A DNA stretch of 14,121 bases, taken from positions 1 to 14,121 of the forward strand of contig JAJAZO010000290.1 in assembly GCA_026785745.1 (NCBI GenBank), read 5' to 3'. The position numbers and the translations under genes are program-made. A model generated the notes under the pieces. It was not told the origin of the DNA, searched no databases, and was given only the letters and a program-made list of their open reading frames with translations. Positions 1-6,768 of this stretch are shown here, piece after piece. Position 1 is the first letter of the stretch; each line of letters starts with the position of its first letter. The stretch is from Chitinophagaceae bacterium. GTDB lineage: Bacteria > Bacteroidota > Bacteroidia > Chitinophagales > Chitinophagaceae.

Positions 1-116
1 ATGCCGCTGCAATCCCATCCGGCATCGCCGGTAATTAATCCTGCATTATCATAATGCTCCTGTAAAGACGGATGTGCCTGTGATTCAAGTAAGAAAATAA
101 TATCGCTGATTTTCAT
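1..116 (-). CDS. NIF3/YbgI-like dinuclear metal-centre protein, N-terminal fragment
   Basis: Partial gene reading leftwards out of the window; only the first 38 codons are present. The start is the ATG at 116-114. The translation begins MKISDIIFLLESQAHPSLQE and continues through a YDNAGLITGD-type segment, the conserved opening of the NIF3 family (GTP cyclohydrolase I type 2 homologue, YbgI). Family knowledge: these are cytosolic hexamers carrying a two-metal site, whose biological role is still poorly defined. The metal-ligand histidines lie further downstream, so they cannot be checked here. The gene is divergent from the YitT gene, with 154 bases between the two starts. I found no convincing TTG/TAnnTTTG promoter for either gene in that spacer. 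The family call rests on a short N-terminal match only. Confidence 0.72.
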   Translation of the reverse strand, partial: MKISDIIFLLESQAHPSLQEHYDNAGLITGDAGWDCSG

Positions 117-270
117 GTGTTTATTTTTGTTTTAATTAGCCACATGGAATTCGCTATTAATCTTCATTACCGTTTGGCAAATTTTACTTGTGGGTCATTT
201 CATATGGGCAAGTTAAGTATTTGCTATCATCCGGAGCAAACTTGCCCCCGCCTTTCGTATCTTTAATACT

Positions 271-1251
271 ATGGCAATGAACCCGCAGCAACAGAGTATT
301 ATCATAAATGAGATTAAAAAATCTCTGGGCAAAAAAGATGGTGATAAGCTGAGCCAGTACCAAATGGCCAAAGGTGCCTGGCGGCTTCGCAAAACCATCC
401 GCCGGGAAGTGAAATATATTATACTGATGCTGATGGGTATCTTATCAGCAGGGTTTGGACTAAAGGGTTTTCTAATTCATAACGGCCTGATAGATGGAGG
501 TGTGATGGGAATTTCATTACTCGCCAATAAGCAGTCTGGCATTCCTCTGTCATTGCTGATTATTCTTTTTAATATTCCATTCATATTGCTGGGCTTGCAG
601 CAAATCAGTAAAATTTTTACTATTAAAAGTATTATTGCTATCGCATTGCTGGCATTGGTGGTGGCCGTATTCCCCTATCCGCAAGTCACGAACGACAAAT
701 TGCTGGTATCCGTTTTCGGTGGGTTCTTTATTGGTGCCGGTATCGGTCTGTGCATTCGTGGTGGTGGAGTGATTGATGGGACTGAGGTGCTGGCCATCTT
801 TCTGAATAGAAAAAGTAGCCTGTCAGTTGGAGATTTTATTCTGGTATTTAACATTATCATTTTCTCAGTTGCCGCTTACTTACTTTCTGTTGAAACAGCT
901 TTATACTCCGTACTTACTTATCTCGCTGCCTCCAAAACCATTGATTTTATTCTGGATGGTATTGAGGAGTTTACCGGCGTTACCATTATATCTCCTCATA
1001 GTGATGAGATAGCTGATTTTGTAAAACATAAGATGGGCAGGGGCCTTACTATTTATTCGGGTAAAAGAGGTTATGGAAAAAGCGGAGAAAGCTTTACCAA
1101 CACTGATATTATTTTCACCGTCGTTACCCGACTGGAGATAAGCCGCCTAACCAATGAGGTAGAAAAAATTGATCCCAATGCTTTTGTGGTAATGCAAAGC
1201 ATCAGGGATACCCGTGGTGGTATGGTAAAGAAAAAACCGCTGGCCCATTAA
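271..1251 (+). CDS. YitT-family integral membrane protein with C-terminal DUF2179 domain
   Basis: A 326-residue protein. About 45 hydrophilic, lysine-rich residues come first, then five hydrophobic segments at roughly residues 48-68, 92-110, 117-134, 145-163 and 188-206. A soluble C-terminal region of about residues 236-316 reads as DUF2179. The YitT core shows a repeated glycine-rich motif: NGLIDGGVMGIS near residue 71 and GGGVIDGTEVLAIF near 164, suggesting an internal duplication of the membrane unit. Family knowledge: YitT/DUF161 proteins are inner-membrane proteins with no firmly established substrate. DUF2179 is thought to be a small regulatory or ligand-binding domain. The N-terminal extension is longer than in the usual family member of about 280-290 residues. 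The ATG at 271 is used; a second ATG lies two codons later. No ribosome-binding sequence is visible, as is normal for this phylum. Confidence 0.88.
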   Translation: MAMNPQQQSIIINEIKKSLGKKDGDKLSQYQMAKGAWRLRKTIRREVKYIILMLMGILSAGFGLKGFLIHNGLIDGGVMGISLLANKQSGIPLSLLIILFNIPFILLGLQQISKIFTIKSIIAIALLALVVAVFPYPQVTNDKLLVSVFGGFFIGAGIGLCIRGGGVIDGTEVLAIFLNRKSSLSVGDFILVFNIIIFSVAAYLLSVETALYSVLTYLAASKTIDFILDGIEEFTGVTIISPHSDEIADFVKHKMGRGLTIYSGKRGYGKSGESFTNTDIIFTVVTRLEISRLTNEVEKIDPNAFVVMQSIRDTRGGMVKKKPLAH

Positions 1252-1308
1252 TAATTGCCGTTTAAAAGTTATGCAGAGCAGTAAAATGCAAGTGTGCTAA
1301 AATCATTC

Positions 1309-1338
1309 TTGGCCATTTCAAAAACTTTTGTACCTTTT
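1309..1338 (+). promoter_or_regulatory. Bacteroidota-type primary promoter for the DinB-like gene
   Basis: TTG at 1309-1311, then exactly 19 bases, then TACCTTTT at 1331-1338. This fits the Bacteroidota primary sigma-factor pattern (TTG at -33, TAnnTTTG at -7) except for the last base. Transcription would start near 1344, giving a leader of about 57 nt before the ATG at 1402. Motif match only. Confidence 0.55.
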
Positions 1339-1401
1339 ACTTCCTTTCCCACCCTCTGGATAGCTTCCTTATCCAATTAATGCTTTTTAAAAGGCTTATT
1401 T

Positions 1402-2025
1402 ATGATTAAAAGAACGATGGGTCGTTCTCTGTTAACACTTTTGGTGGTTACAGGGCTTGCGGGTACAATTAATGACACTTCTATTTCAAAAAAAGAAAGA
1501 AAGAGTGGGGTTGTAATTATGAAGGACACACGGGATGATGCCGTTAATTCCACAAAAGGCTTGTCCGATGCACAAGCCAATTTCAAAGCAGCCCCGGAAA
1601 AATGGTCGGTAAAAGAATGTATGTATCATATTGCTGCTGCAGAGAAACTGTTGTGGACCATGTTTGAAGGAACCATGAAGGCTCCAGCCAATCCTGAAAA
1701 ACGTTCTGAAATAAAAGTTACAGATGAACAGGTTGTTACAATGATAGAAGAAAGGACAACTAAAGCCCAGGCACCTGAACCCATACAACCAAAAAATACC
1801 GGGTATAACTCACTTACCGAAGCGGTAGAAGATTTTAAAAACAGCCGGGGAAATCATATTAAATACCTGAAAAACTCAACAGAAGATCTGCGGAACCATA
1901 TAGTACAAATGCCATTTGGATATATAGATTGCTACCAGTTCCTGCTATTTATGGCTGCCCACTGTAACCGCCATACCCAACAAATGAATGAGGTGAAAGC
2001 CGATCCCGTCTTTCCTGCTAAATAG
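1402..2025 (+). CDS. Exported DinB-superfamily protein (putative metal-binding four-helix protein)
   Basis: A 207-residue protein. Residues 1-22 look like a signal peptide (MIKR, a hydrophobic LLTLLVV core, then a small-residue GLAG region), so the mature protein is probably periplasmic. The remainder reads as a DinB_2-type helical bundle: KWSVKECMYHIAAAEK near residue 68, and AAHCNRHTQQ near 185. His76, His187 and His191 are in the positions expected for the DinB metal-binding triad. Family knowledge: DinB/YfiT-like proteins include thiol-dependent S-transferases and many members of unknown function; most are cytosolic. No substrate can be inferred from the sequence. A promoter match lies at 1309-1338 and a terminator hairpin begins 23 bases after the stop. 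An alternative start at Met6 would keep only part of the charged N-region, so the first ATG is preferred. Confidence 0.8.
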   Translation: MIKRTMGRSLLTLLVVTGLAGTINDTSISKKERKSGVVIMKDTRDDAVNSTKGLSDAQANFKAAPEKWSVKECMYHIAAAEKLLWTMFEGTMKAPANPEKRSEIKVTDEQVVTMIEERTTKAQAPEPIQPKNTGYNSLTEAVEDFKNSRGNHIKYLKNSTEDLRNHIVQMPFGYIDCYQFLLFMAAHCNRHTQQMNEVKADPVFPAK

Positions 2026-2047
2026 TTTTCAACGGTTGAAAAACCTG

Positions 2048-2088
2048 AGCCCCGTTGTTCCCGTAAGAACTCCGGGGCTTTTAGTTTT
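2048..2088. terminator. Intrinsic terminator between the convergent DinB and TonB-plug genes
   Basis: AGCCCCG (2048-2054) pairs perfectly with CGGGGCT (2073-2079). Inside it a second stem, GTTC (2057-2060) with GAAC (2067-2070), extends the hairpin. On the plus strand it is followed directly by TTTTAGTTTT, a good terminator for the DinB gene. In the opposite direction a run of five T lies four bases beyond the stem, so it may also serve the minus-strand gene, less efficiently. Confidence 0.8.
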
Positions 2089-4537
2089 AAAACCCTTTTC
2101 TATTAATAGTTTTTTCTATCAGCAACATTTTGCCATCTATCGTCATCCCTTCTACTACTATTTTAAAACTTTTTGTCCGGTCGTTATTATAAAACGTAAC
2201 AGGTATTTTCGGATTTACGTTGTTAACGAGAATGTTTGGCCGCCAGTCTAATGTGATACGCTTATCGGTTTGTGCTTTTGCCGATTTATCTACTGCATAA
2301 TCCGGGACATAAAACTCTTTAGTGACAGAATAACCATTGTATTTTGCTATATCAGCAGTGTGCTGCATTACATCAGCCAGATCAGAACCCTTTTTAGTAT
2401 AAATAGCCAACACCCCACCGGCACCGCCACCAGTTGCTCCTGCAAAGTTGCTGAACACTTTCACCATCGCAATTTCAGCAGCAGGTAAAGTGGCAATTAC
2501 ACTAGATTCTGTTTCAATCTCATTTAAATAGAGTATCATCGGTATTGCTCCCATAGAACTAGCGGATGAATTGGCCGCCTGGCGGTAATAAAGTTGATAT
2601 CCCGGCGGCGGGCCACCTAAAGGTGAAGTTTCATAATTAGGCTCTACAATAGAAAGACCCGATATCCTTGATTGGAGGTAATCAAAAATATTAGGATACG
2701 ATTCTGTTTCTTTCGTATTTACCAGGTCAATGGTTTTACTTTCGCCACCTGAAAACATACCTGCCGTATATTTTTCTTCCAGCTCTTCAATCAGGGTTTT
2801 CTTTTTCGCTTTCACTGTTACACCTTCCAGCATTAATCCTTTAGCATTCTTGATAGCATCATAATCCAAATCTATTTTAGATCCGTTTATAATAGCTGAT
2901 GCTTTAGCGAACCTAAACGGTTGATCCGGGACATGGGGCAGTGAAAACAATTTTGTGAGGGAATCATCAGACAAATAAACATCAATGTACTGGTTTTTCT
3001 TTCCCCGTATATCGCTGAAAAAAAGCCGTGACTTACCAAAAAACAACATGGAATCAAGTCTGAAACTTCCTTGCTTATCGGTACTTATCATTTGTATACT
3101 GCGGGTTGAGTCGGCAGTGATCAGCATCAGCAACAAAGGTTTTTCAGCAAATGGCTTTTTACTGTCCCGCAATGCAATTTTTCCGGAGAGAGTGATGTAT
3201 GAAGGGTCTTTATAAATAGTTGCTTGTGTTGCTTTTTGTGCAAGATCCGTCCACTTAAATCTTCTCCAGCCATTGGTCATCATCACCAAATCCAAAGCTG
3301 TTTTCACAGAATCATCATCATTTGAAAAGTAATAAGCAGGATTATGGATATAGCCTTTCAAATCCGATGTAAGTAATAGATTAGAAAAAATATTTTCTTC
3401 TCTTACCGATAGCAAACTATATTCAGGATCAATAATAGAAACAGAATAACTTCCCCGCACAGTGTCTTTTAATTGTATAGAAAACCGGTTCCTTCCTTTC
3501 TCATTAAAGTTTATGGTATCAGCAATCAGTTCTCCCCGCTGTATGTATTCCTTATTATCAACAAAGCATAATCTTTCAGCCAGCGGCTGGTCATCCTTAT
3601 TAAAAAAAGTAATTTGTAAAATACCTGAGTGCAGTTTCTGCGTATTGATTACTCCCTGTATTTCTTCTTTCGGAGTTTTAAACTCTTGCCTGAATACAAT
3701 ACGATGCTGCATCTGCCCGATCATATACGCCACCTGGAAAGCGGGATTGTCATTTCGCTGTTTTATCTCAAAGAAATTTCCTTGCGGATGTGGTATTACT
3801 GTTAATGCAATGCCTTTATCTGTCTGTTCAGGCAAGTAATACTTATTTGCTGCAACATCGCCATCTATTAAAGCATAGTGTTTCTGATTTGATACAGGTG
3901 CCAATTCAAATATTCCCATACCATCATGCAGGCTGCTGAAAGTTGTTATTACTTCATTCTTTTCGTTCAGCACATTTCCTTTTATAGCTGCAGGTAATCC
4001 GTTTTCATTGGCTGCTTTAAAGGCAAGTGTATTGGAGAAGCCGCTGACAAGATTTCCTCCCTCCGGGAAAAATTCAAGCCTCACCATTTTTTCTTTTACC
4101 GATACTGCACGGCTATTTTTTTTGCCATAAATAAAAATGCTATGCCTGTAAATAAAGCTGGCCGCCTGGTTGAGCATGGTGGGAGAATAAGCTCTTATAA
4201 GATAAGAACCTGTAATTAATGAATCAGGTAATTCAATATGCCCGTTGCCACTACCCAGCAGCACCGGCACTATTGCCCGGCTGTGTACTTTGCCGGAATC
4301 ATTTACCAATTCAACATACAAGCTGGTGCTGATGGTATCGGGCAGGTAATCTGAATATAAATAAGCTTTGAACCAGGCCGTTTCTCCGGCTATGTAATTA
4401 TCCCGGTCAAGGTGCAGGTAAGCCTTTTCAATTGGTGATTTTGAAGACCAATTGCTTAGCAATTGTTCCGGTTTCTGAGCCCTTGCATATACACAAATAC
4501 ACAATGCGAAGAATACTATGCCTTGTTTTCCTTTCAT
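2087..4537 (-). CDS. Exported macroglobulin-like (MG2-type) protein with TonB-receptor plug domain, no beta-barrel
   Basis: An 816-residue protein with a signal peptide (residues 1-20, cleavage likely after ARA or ARAQ). Residues about 37-135 contain EKAYLHLDRDNYIAGETAWF, typical of the MG2-like domain found in large Bacteroidota exported proteins. The middle is beta-rich with no motif I can name. Residues about 595-714 read as a TonB-dependent receptor plug: TIDLVNTKETESYPNIFDYL, then RISGLSIVE, then a conserved tail around MILYLNEIE and AAEIAMVKVFSN. No 22-strand barrel follows; only about 100 residues remain. Family knowledge: proteins of this build are widespread in Bacteroidetes and usually named only by domain. 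The likely location is periplasmic or outer-membrane-associated. It may interact with surface transporters, but that is inference. It is divergent from the lipoprotein gene at 4691, and no confident promoter is seen for it. Confidence 0.8.
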   Translation of the reverse strand: MKGKQGIVFFALCICVYARAQKPEQLLSNWSSKSPIEKAYLHLDRDNYIAGETAWFKAYLYSDYLPDTISTSLYVELVNDSGKVHSRAIVPVLLGSGNGHIELPDSLITGSYLIRAYSPTMLNQAASFIYRHSIFIYGKKNSRAVSVKEKMVRLEFFPEGGNLVSGFSNTLAFKAANENGLPAAIKGNVLNEKNEVITTFSSLHDGMGIFELAPVSNQKHYALIDGDVAANKYYLPEQTDKGIALTVIPHPQGNFFEIKQRNDNPAFQVAYMIGQMQHRIVFRQEFKTPKEEIQGVINTQKLHSGILQITFFNKDDQPLAERLCFVDNKEYIQRGELIADTINFNEKGRNRFSIQLKDTVRGSYSVSIIDPEYSLLSVREENIFSNLLLTSDLKGYIHNPAYYFSNDDDSVKTALDLVMMTNGWRRFKWTDLAQKATQATIYKDPSYITLSGKIALRDSKKPFAEKPLLLMLITADSTRSIQMISTDKQGSFRLDSMLFFGKSRLFFSDIRGKKNQYIDVYLSDDSLTKLFSLPHVPDQPFRFAKASAIINGSKIDLDYDAIKNAKGLMLEGVTVKAKKKTLIEELEEKYTAGMFSGGESKTIDLVNTKETESYPNIFDYLQSRISGLSIVEPNYETSPLGGPPPGYQLYYRQAANSSASSMGAIPMILYLNEIETESSVIATLPAAEIAMVKVFSNFAGATGGGAGGVLAIYTKKGSDLADVMQHTADIAKYNGYSVTKEFYVPDYAVDKSAKAQTDKRITLDWRPNILVNNVNPKIPVTFYNNDRTKSFKIVVEGMTIDGKMLLIEKTINRKGF

Positions 4538-4595
4538 TCTAAAGGGGTTAGGCCATGAAATTACTGTTTATCCCGAAAATAGTAACGCAGTTTAT

Positions 4596-4607
4596 GTTGA
4601 TGTCAAC
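4596..4607. repeat. Short inverted repeat in the divergent 4538-4690 spacer
   Basis: GTTGA-TG-TCAAC, two perfect 5-base arms around a 2-base centre, lies about midway between the divergent starts at 4537 and 4691. It could be an operator, but it is short enough to occur by chance. The rest of the 153-base spacer shows only the promoter match at 4642-4671. Confidence 0.25.
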
Positions 4608-4641
4608 GCAATCTGCCCTTTCAATGGCTCCGTACTTACTG

Positions 4642-4671
4642 TTGGAAAAAAAGAGATAAATGCCTAATTTG
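4642..4671 (+). promoter_or_regulatory. Bacteroidota-type promoter for the small lipoprotein gene
   Basis: TTG at 4642-4644, 20 bases, then TAATTTG at 4665-4671. The -7 element is one base shorter than the full TAnnTTTG consensus. The start site would fall near 4677, about 14 nt before the ATG at 4691. The motif match and location agree with the chosen start. Confidence 0.45.
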
Positions 4672-4690
4672 CACTTACTAATATAATACT

Positions 4691-5107
4691 ATGAAAAAAG
4701 TAGCCATTTTTATTTTCGCCAGCATACTTCTGTCTGCAAGTTGCAGTAAAAAGAAGGTAGAAGAAGTGAAGGCCGATTTATTGATTCAAATTCTTACAGA
4801 TGGACAGTGGTCGGTTACACTTCTTACAGCAAACACCACTGATTATACGCCTGCTTTTGCAGGACACCGTTTTAAATTTTACGAAAACAGAACTGTTGAT
4901 GCCACTAATAATGGCATATTAGAAAAAACCGGAACCTGGGATGCCAGTTCTACTTCAATGACTACATCCTCCAACTTTGTTGGTGCCACCCATCCCCTGA
5001 TTCTGTTAAACGGAACCTGGAATATTACTCAAAGTAGCTCCCGTATTGTAAAAGCTACTCAAACCAATGGCACCGAGGTAAAGACTGTTAATTTGTACAG
5101 AGAATAA
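4691..5107 (+). CDS. Small lipoprotein, possibly lipocalin-like
   Basis: A 138-residue protein. It opens with a lysine-containing N-region, a hydrophobic stretch and a lipobox LSASC with Cys19 as the expected lipidated residue, followed by SKKK. No acidic export signal follows the Cys, so surface export by the Bacteroidota lipoprotein signal is not evident. The mature part is rich in Thr, Ser and beta-favouring residues. It contains a GQW-S-V-T segment near residue 39 and a later LEKTGTWD segment, resembling the GxW signature and strand pattern of lipocalin-like Bacteroidota lipoproteins. That assignment is tentative. No catalytic motif is visible. A promoter match at 4642-4671 supports the ATG. 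The stop codon overlaps the A-run of a terminator read from the opposite strand. Confidence 0.78.
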   Translation: MKKVAIFIFASILLSASCSKKKVEEVKADLLIQILTDGQWSVTLLTANTTDYTPAFAGHRFKFYENRTVDATNNGILEKTGTWDASSTSMTTSSNFVGATHPLILLNGTWNITQSSSRIVKATQTNGTEVKTVNLYRE

Positions 5108-5135
5108 AAAAACCAGACTACCTGTTTTAGCCTGA
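5106..5135 (-). terminator. Intrinsic terminator at the end of the catalase remnant
   Basis: Read on the minus strand, CAGGCT pairs with AGTCTG (one G-T pair) around a 9-base loop and is followed by G and then seven T. This is a normal rho-independent terminator just past the catalase-remnant stop at 5163. On the plus strand, AAAACCA (5109-5115) can pair with TGGTTTT (5141-5147), followed by CTTCTT, so the same region may also stop lipoprotein transcription. Confidence 0.6.
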
Positions 5136-5162
5136 CTGATTGGTTTTCTTCTTCAATTCTTT

Positions 5163-5297
5163 TTACGGAAGAACTGTTTCTTTAGTAAGCTGTTTAGGCA
5201 TTCCGTTTTCTACATTTACACCCAGCTTTTGTTCTATTGCCATTCCTAATCCCATATCAGCACGGAAAAAATGACAAAGCTGCCCAAGATTCCTGTA
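5163..5297 (-). pseudogene. Catalase C-terminal remnant
   Basis: Reading leftwards to the stop at 5165-5163 gives about 45 codons, including QLCHFFRADMGLGMAIEQ then KLGV, closing with KQLTKETVLP. The HFFRAD...LG...LGV pattern matches the end of the catalase-related helical domain of monofunctional haem catalases. Family knowledge: the complete enzyme is 480-700 residues, so the haem pocket, active-site His/Asn and proximal Tyr are all absent. Upstream, the same frame runs straight into the A-run and hairpin at 5299-5323, and no further catalase sequence is recognisable. I therefore place the deletion junction at about 5283-5299. The family call rests on a short match; the exact clade of catalase cannot be told. 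Confidence 0.65.
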
Positions 5298-5298
5298 T

Positions 5299-5323
5299 AA
5301 AAAAAGGCAGCCGTAGTAGCTGC
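5299..5323 (-). terminator. Intrinsic terminator of the aquaporin pseudogene
   Basis: On the minus strand GCAGC, a 7-base loop and GCTGC are followed by C and seven T (plus-strand A-run 5299-5305). It begins 24 bases after the aquaporin stop codon at 5349-5347 and abuts the catalase remnant. It looks intact although the gene it served has decayed. Confidence 0.75.
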
Positions 5324-5346
5324 TTCTATTCATCTCCTAATACATT

Positions 5347-6043
5347 TTATTCTTTTCTATCAAACAATACTTTCCAAACTAATGCTGCTGTAACACCACC
5401 CACAATAGGAGCAGCAATAAACAACCATAATTGTGTAAGTGCTTTACCCTGTGCAAAAATTGCCGGACCAAAACTACGGGCAGGGTTAACTGATGTGCGG
5501 TAATTGGTATTGCCACAAGGTGAATGAATACCAATGTCAGACCTATTGCAAGCCCTGCCATTGTACTATTGCCCCATTTAGAAGTGGTAGCAAAAAATTA
5601 CAAAAAGAAATAAGAAAGTAAGTACCGCTTCTGTTACGAAAGCAGGTGTCATGTTATATCCCCCGAGATAACCTTCCCTCTAACCATTGGAGCCTAAAGC
5701 CCTTTCACCTATTTCAAATCCGGGTGCCCCTTTTAATATTACAAATAACACCCCTGCCGCTAAAGTTGCCCCGATCATCTGCCCAACAATGTAATTAATA
5801 GCATCCCTGGATTTAATTTTTCCTGCAACGAGCATGGCAATTGTAATAGCTGGGGTAATGTGACAGCCAGTAATTCCGTCAATGGCATAAGCCATTGCAA
5901 CTACTGCAAGGCAAAAGTGAATGAAATAATAAGAAGAACAATTCCGGCAGGTCTGTTGGCTGATATACCAGAGACTACCACAGCGCCACAGCCAAAAAGT
6001 ACCAGCGAGAATATGCCAATAAGTTCTGCAAAAAGGTTTTCAT
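5347..6043 (-). pseudogene. aqpZ: Aquaporin Z-like channel, heavily decayed
   Basis: Pieces of one aquaporin can be read in order on the minus strand once frames are stitched. They are MKTF + AELIGIFSLVLFGCGAVV; then AVVAMAYAIDGITGCHI; then a helix with LVAGKIK and ALGSNG; then GYNMTPAFVTEAVLTFLF; then [15 protein letters not shown]; then [14 protein letters not shown] to the stop at 5349-5347. Lesions seen: a one-base loss at an A5 run (6030-6034); one near 5910-5912; a TAG at 5682-5680 where GSNGY is expected; a shift at the A6 run 5592-5597; and a one-base loss near 5497-5499. The first pore motif reads TPA instead of NPA (codon at 5856-5854), while the second NPA is kept. Family knowledge: AqpZ is a tetrameric inner-membrane water channel of about 230 residues. 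With this many lesions no functional product is expected. Confidence 0.9.
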
Positions 6044-6080
6044 AAACAAGTTGATTTTGGTAAAAAAATGAAGATTATAC

Positions 6081-6096
6081 AACCTATTAACAGGTT
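6081..6096. repeat. Inverted repeat upstream of the peroxiredoxin gene
   Basis: AACCT-N6-AGGTT, two perfect 5-base arms, lies in the 121-base spacer between the aquaporin remnant start and the peroxiredoxin start. It is operator-like in size and position, but it matches no regulator site that I can name. Confidence 0.25.
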
Positions 6097-6106
6097 ATTT
6101 GTTTCT

Positions 6107-6141
6107 TTGAGTGTAAACTAATGTACAACTATTTAAATTTC
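6107..6141 (+). promoter_or_regulatory. Weak candidate promoter for the peroxiredoxin gene
   Basis: TTG at 6107-6109 and TAAATTTC at 6134-6141, separated by 24 bases. The spacing is longer than is typical for Bacteroidota, so this is a weak call. It would place the transcript start about 17 nt before the ATG at 6165. Confidence 0.28.
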
Positions 6142-6164
6142 TCATATTTCAAAAGATAAAACTA

Positions 6165-6635
6165 ATGGCGATAGATATTGGACAAGCAGCACCAGATTTT
6201 ACTTTATTTAGCAGTGAAAAAAAACAGGTAACTCTTTCGGAGTTGAAAGGGCAAAATATATTATTGCTTTTCTTTCCTCTTGCATTTACTAAAACCTGTA
6301 CGGAAGAACTCTGTCATATAAGAGATAATATCAGCGATTATAATAATTCAGATGCTAAAGTATTCGGCATATCGGTGGATGCTTTGCATACACTGGCAAA
6401 ATACAAAGAAGATCAGCAATTGAATTTTACATTGCTTAGTGATTTTAATAAAGATGTTTCCCGGTTGTATGACTCTATTTATGAAATGTTTGGTTACAAT
6501 ATGAAAGGCGTTTCTAAACGTTCAGCTTTTGTAATAGATAAAGAAGGAGTCGTCCGTTATGCTGAAGTGCTGGAGAATGCCGGCGAAATACCCAATTTTG
6601 GTGCAATTGAAAGTATTTTGAAGGGTCTGAACTAA
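6165..6635 (+). CDS. Peroxiredoxin (AhpC/TSA, BCP/PrxQ-like two-cysteine type)
   Basis: A 156-residue cytosolic thioredoxin-fold peroxidase of the usual length for this group, with no signal peptide. The active-site signature PxxxTxxC is present as Pro38, Thr42 and Cys45 (PLAFTKTC). A second cysteine at 50 (CTEELC) has the C-x4-C spacing of BCP/PrxQ enzymes, in which it acts as the resolving residue. Arg119 (SKRSAFVID) is in the position of the conserved active-site arginine. Family knowledge: it reduces hydrogen peroxide or organic hydroperoxides at Cys45, and the disulphide is re-reduced by thioredoxin or a similar donor. The gene is divergent from the decayed aquaporin and near a catalase remnant, which suggests an older peroxide-handling locus in which only this gene is intact. 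The first ATG gives a complete N-terminal strand. Confidence 0.9.
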   Translation: MAIDIGQAAPDFTLFSSEKKQVTLSELKGQNILLLFFPLAFTKTCTEELCHIRDNISDYNNSDAKVFGISVDALHTLAKYKEDQQLNFTLLSDFNKDVSRLYDSIYEMFGYNMKGVSKRSAFVIDKEGVVRYAEVLENAGEIPNFGAIESILKGLN

Positions 6636-6768
6636 GTTTTAGTTAAAGCCTGCCGAAATCCGTTTTATAACTAGTTGATTTTTAAATAAGTACATTTTCT
6701 CGTAATTTTACGTTGCACAGAAAAAAAATCTGGCTTACTTTTCGAATAATAAAAGTAGATTTGTTTCG

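Noticed and set aside
2026..2042. Perfect TTTTCAAC-G-GTTGAAAA palindrome just after the DinB-like gene
   Set aside because: A one-base loop makes a poor RNA hairpin, the position is 3' of both genes, and the AT-rich arms could arise by chance; the real terminator is the GC hairpin at 2048-2079.
3462..3839. Plus-strand open frame of 125 codons
   Set aside because: It is wholly antisense to the macroglobulin/plug gene, is Cys/Ser-rich as expected for a shadow frame, and has no initiation or promoter evidence.
5237..5503. Plus-strand open frame of 88 codons across the decayed zone
   Set aside because: It lies antisense to the readable catalase and aquaporin fragments, has no promoter match and shows no domain; it is a by-product of the decay.
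5347..6043. Programmed frameshifting as an explanation for the aquaporin breaks
   Set aside because: Several shifts plus a stop codon would all have to be recoded in one small gene, with no slippery heptamer and pseudoknot pattern; decay or base errors are simpler.
6629..6644. AACTAA-GTT-TTAGTT hairpin at the end of the peroxiredoxin gene as a terminator
   Set aside because: The stem is all weak pairs but one, and no T-tract follows.
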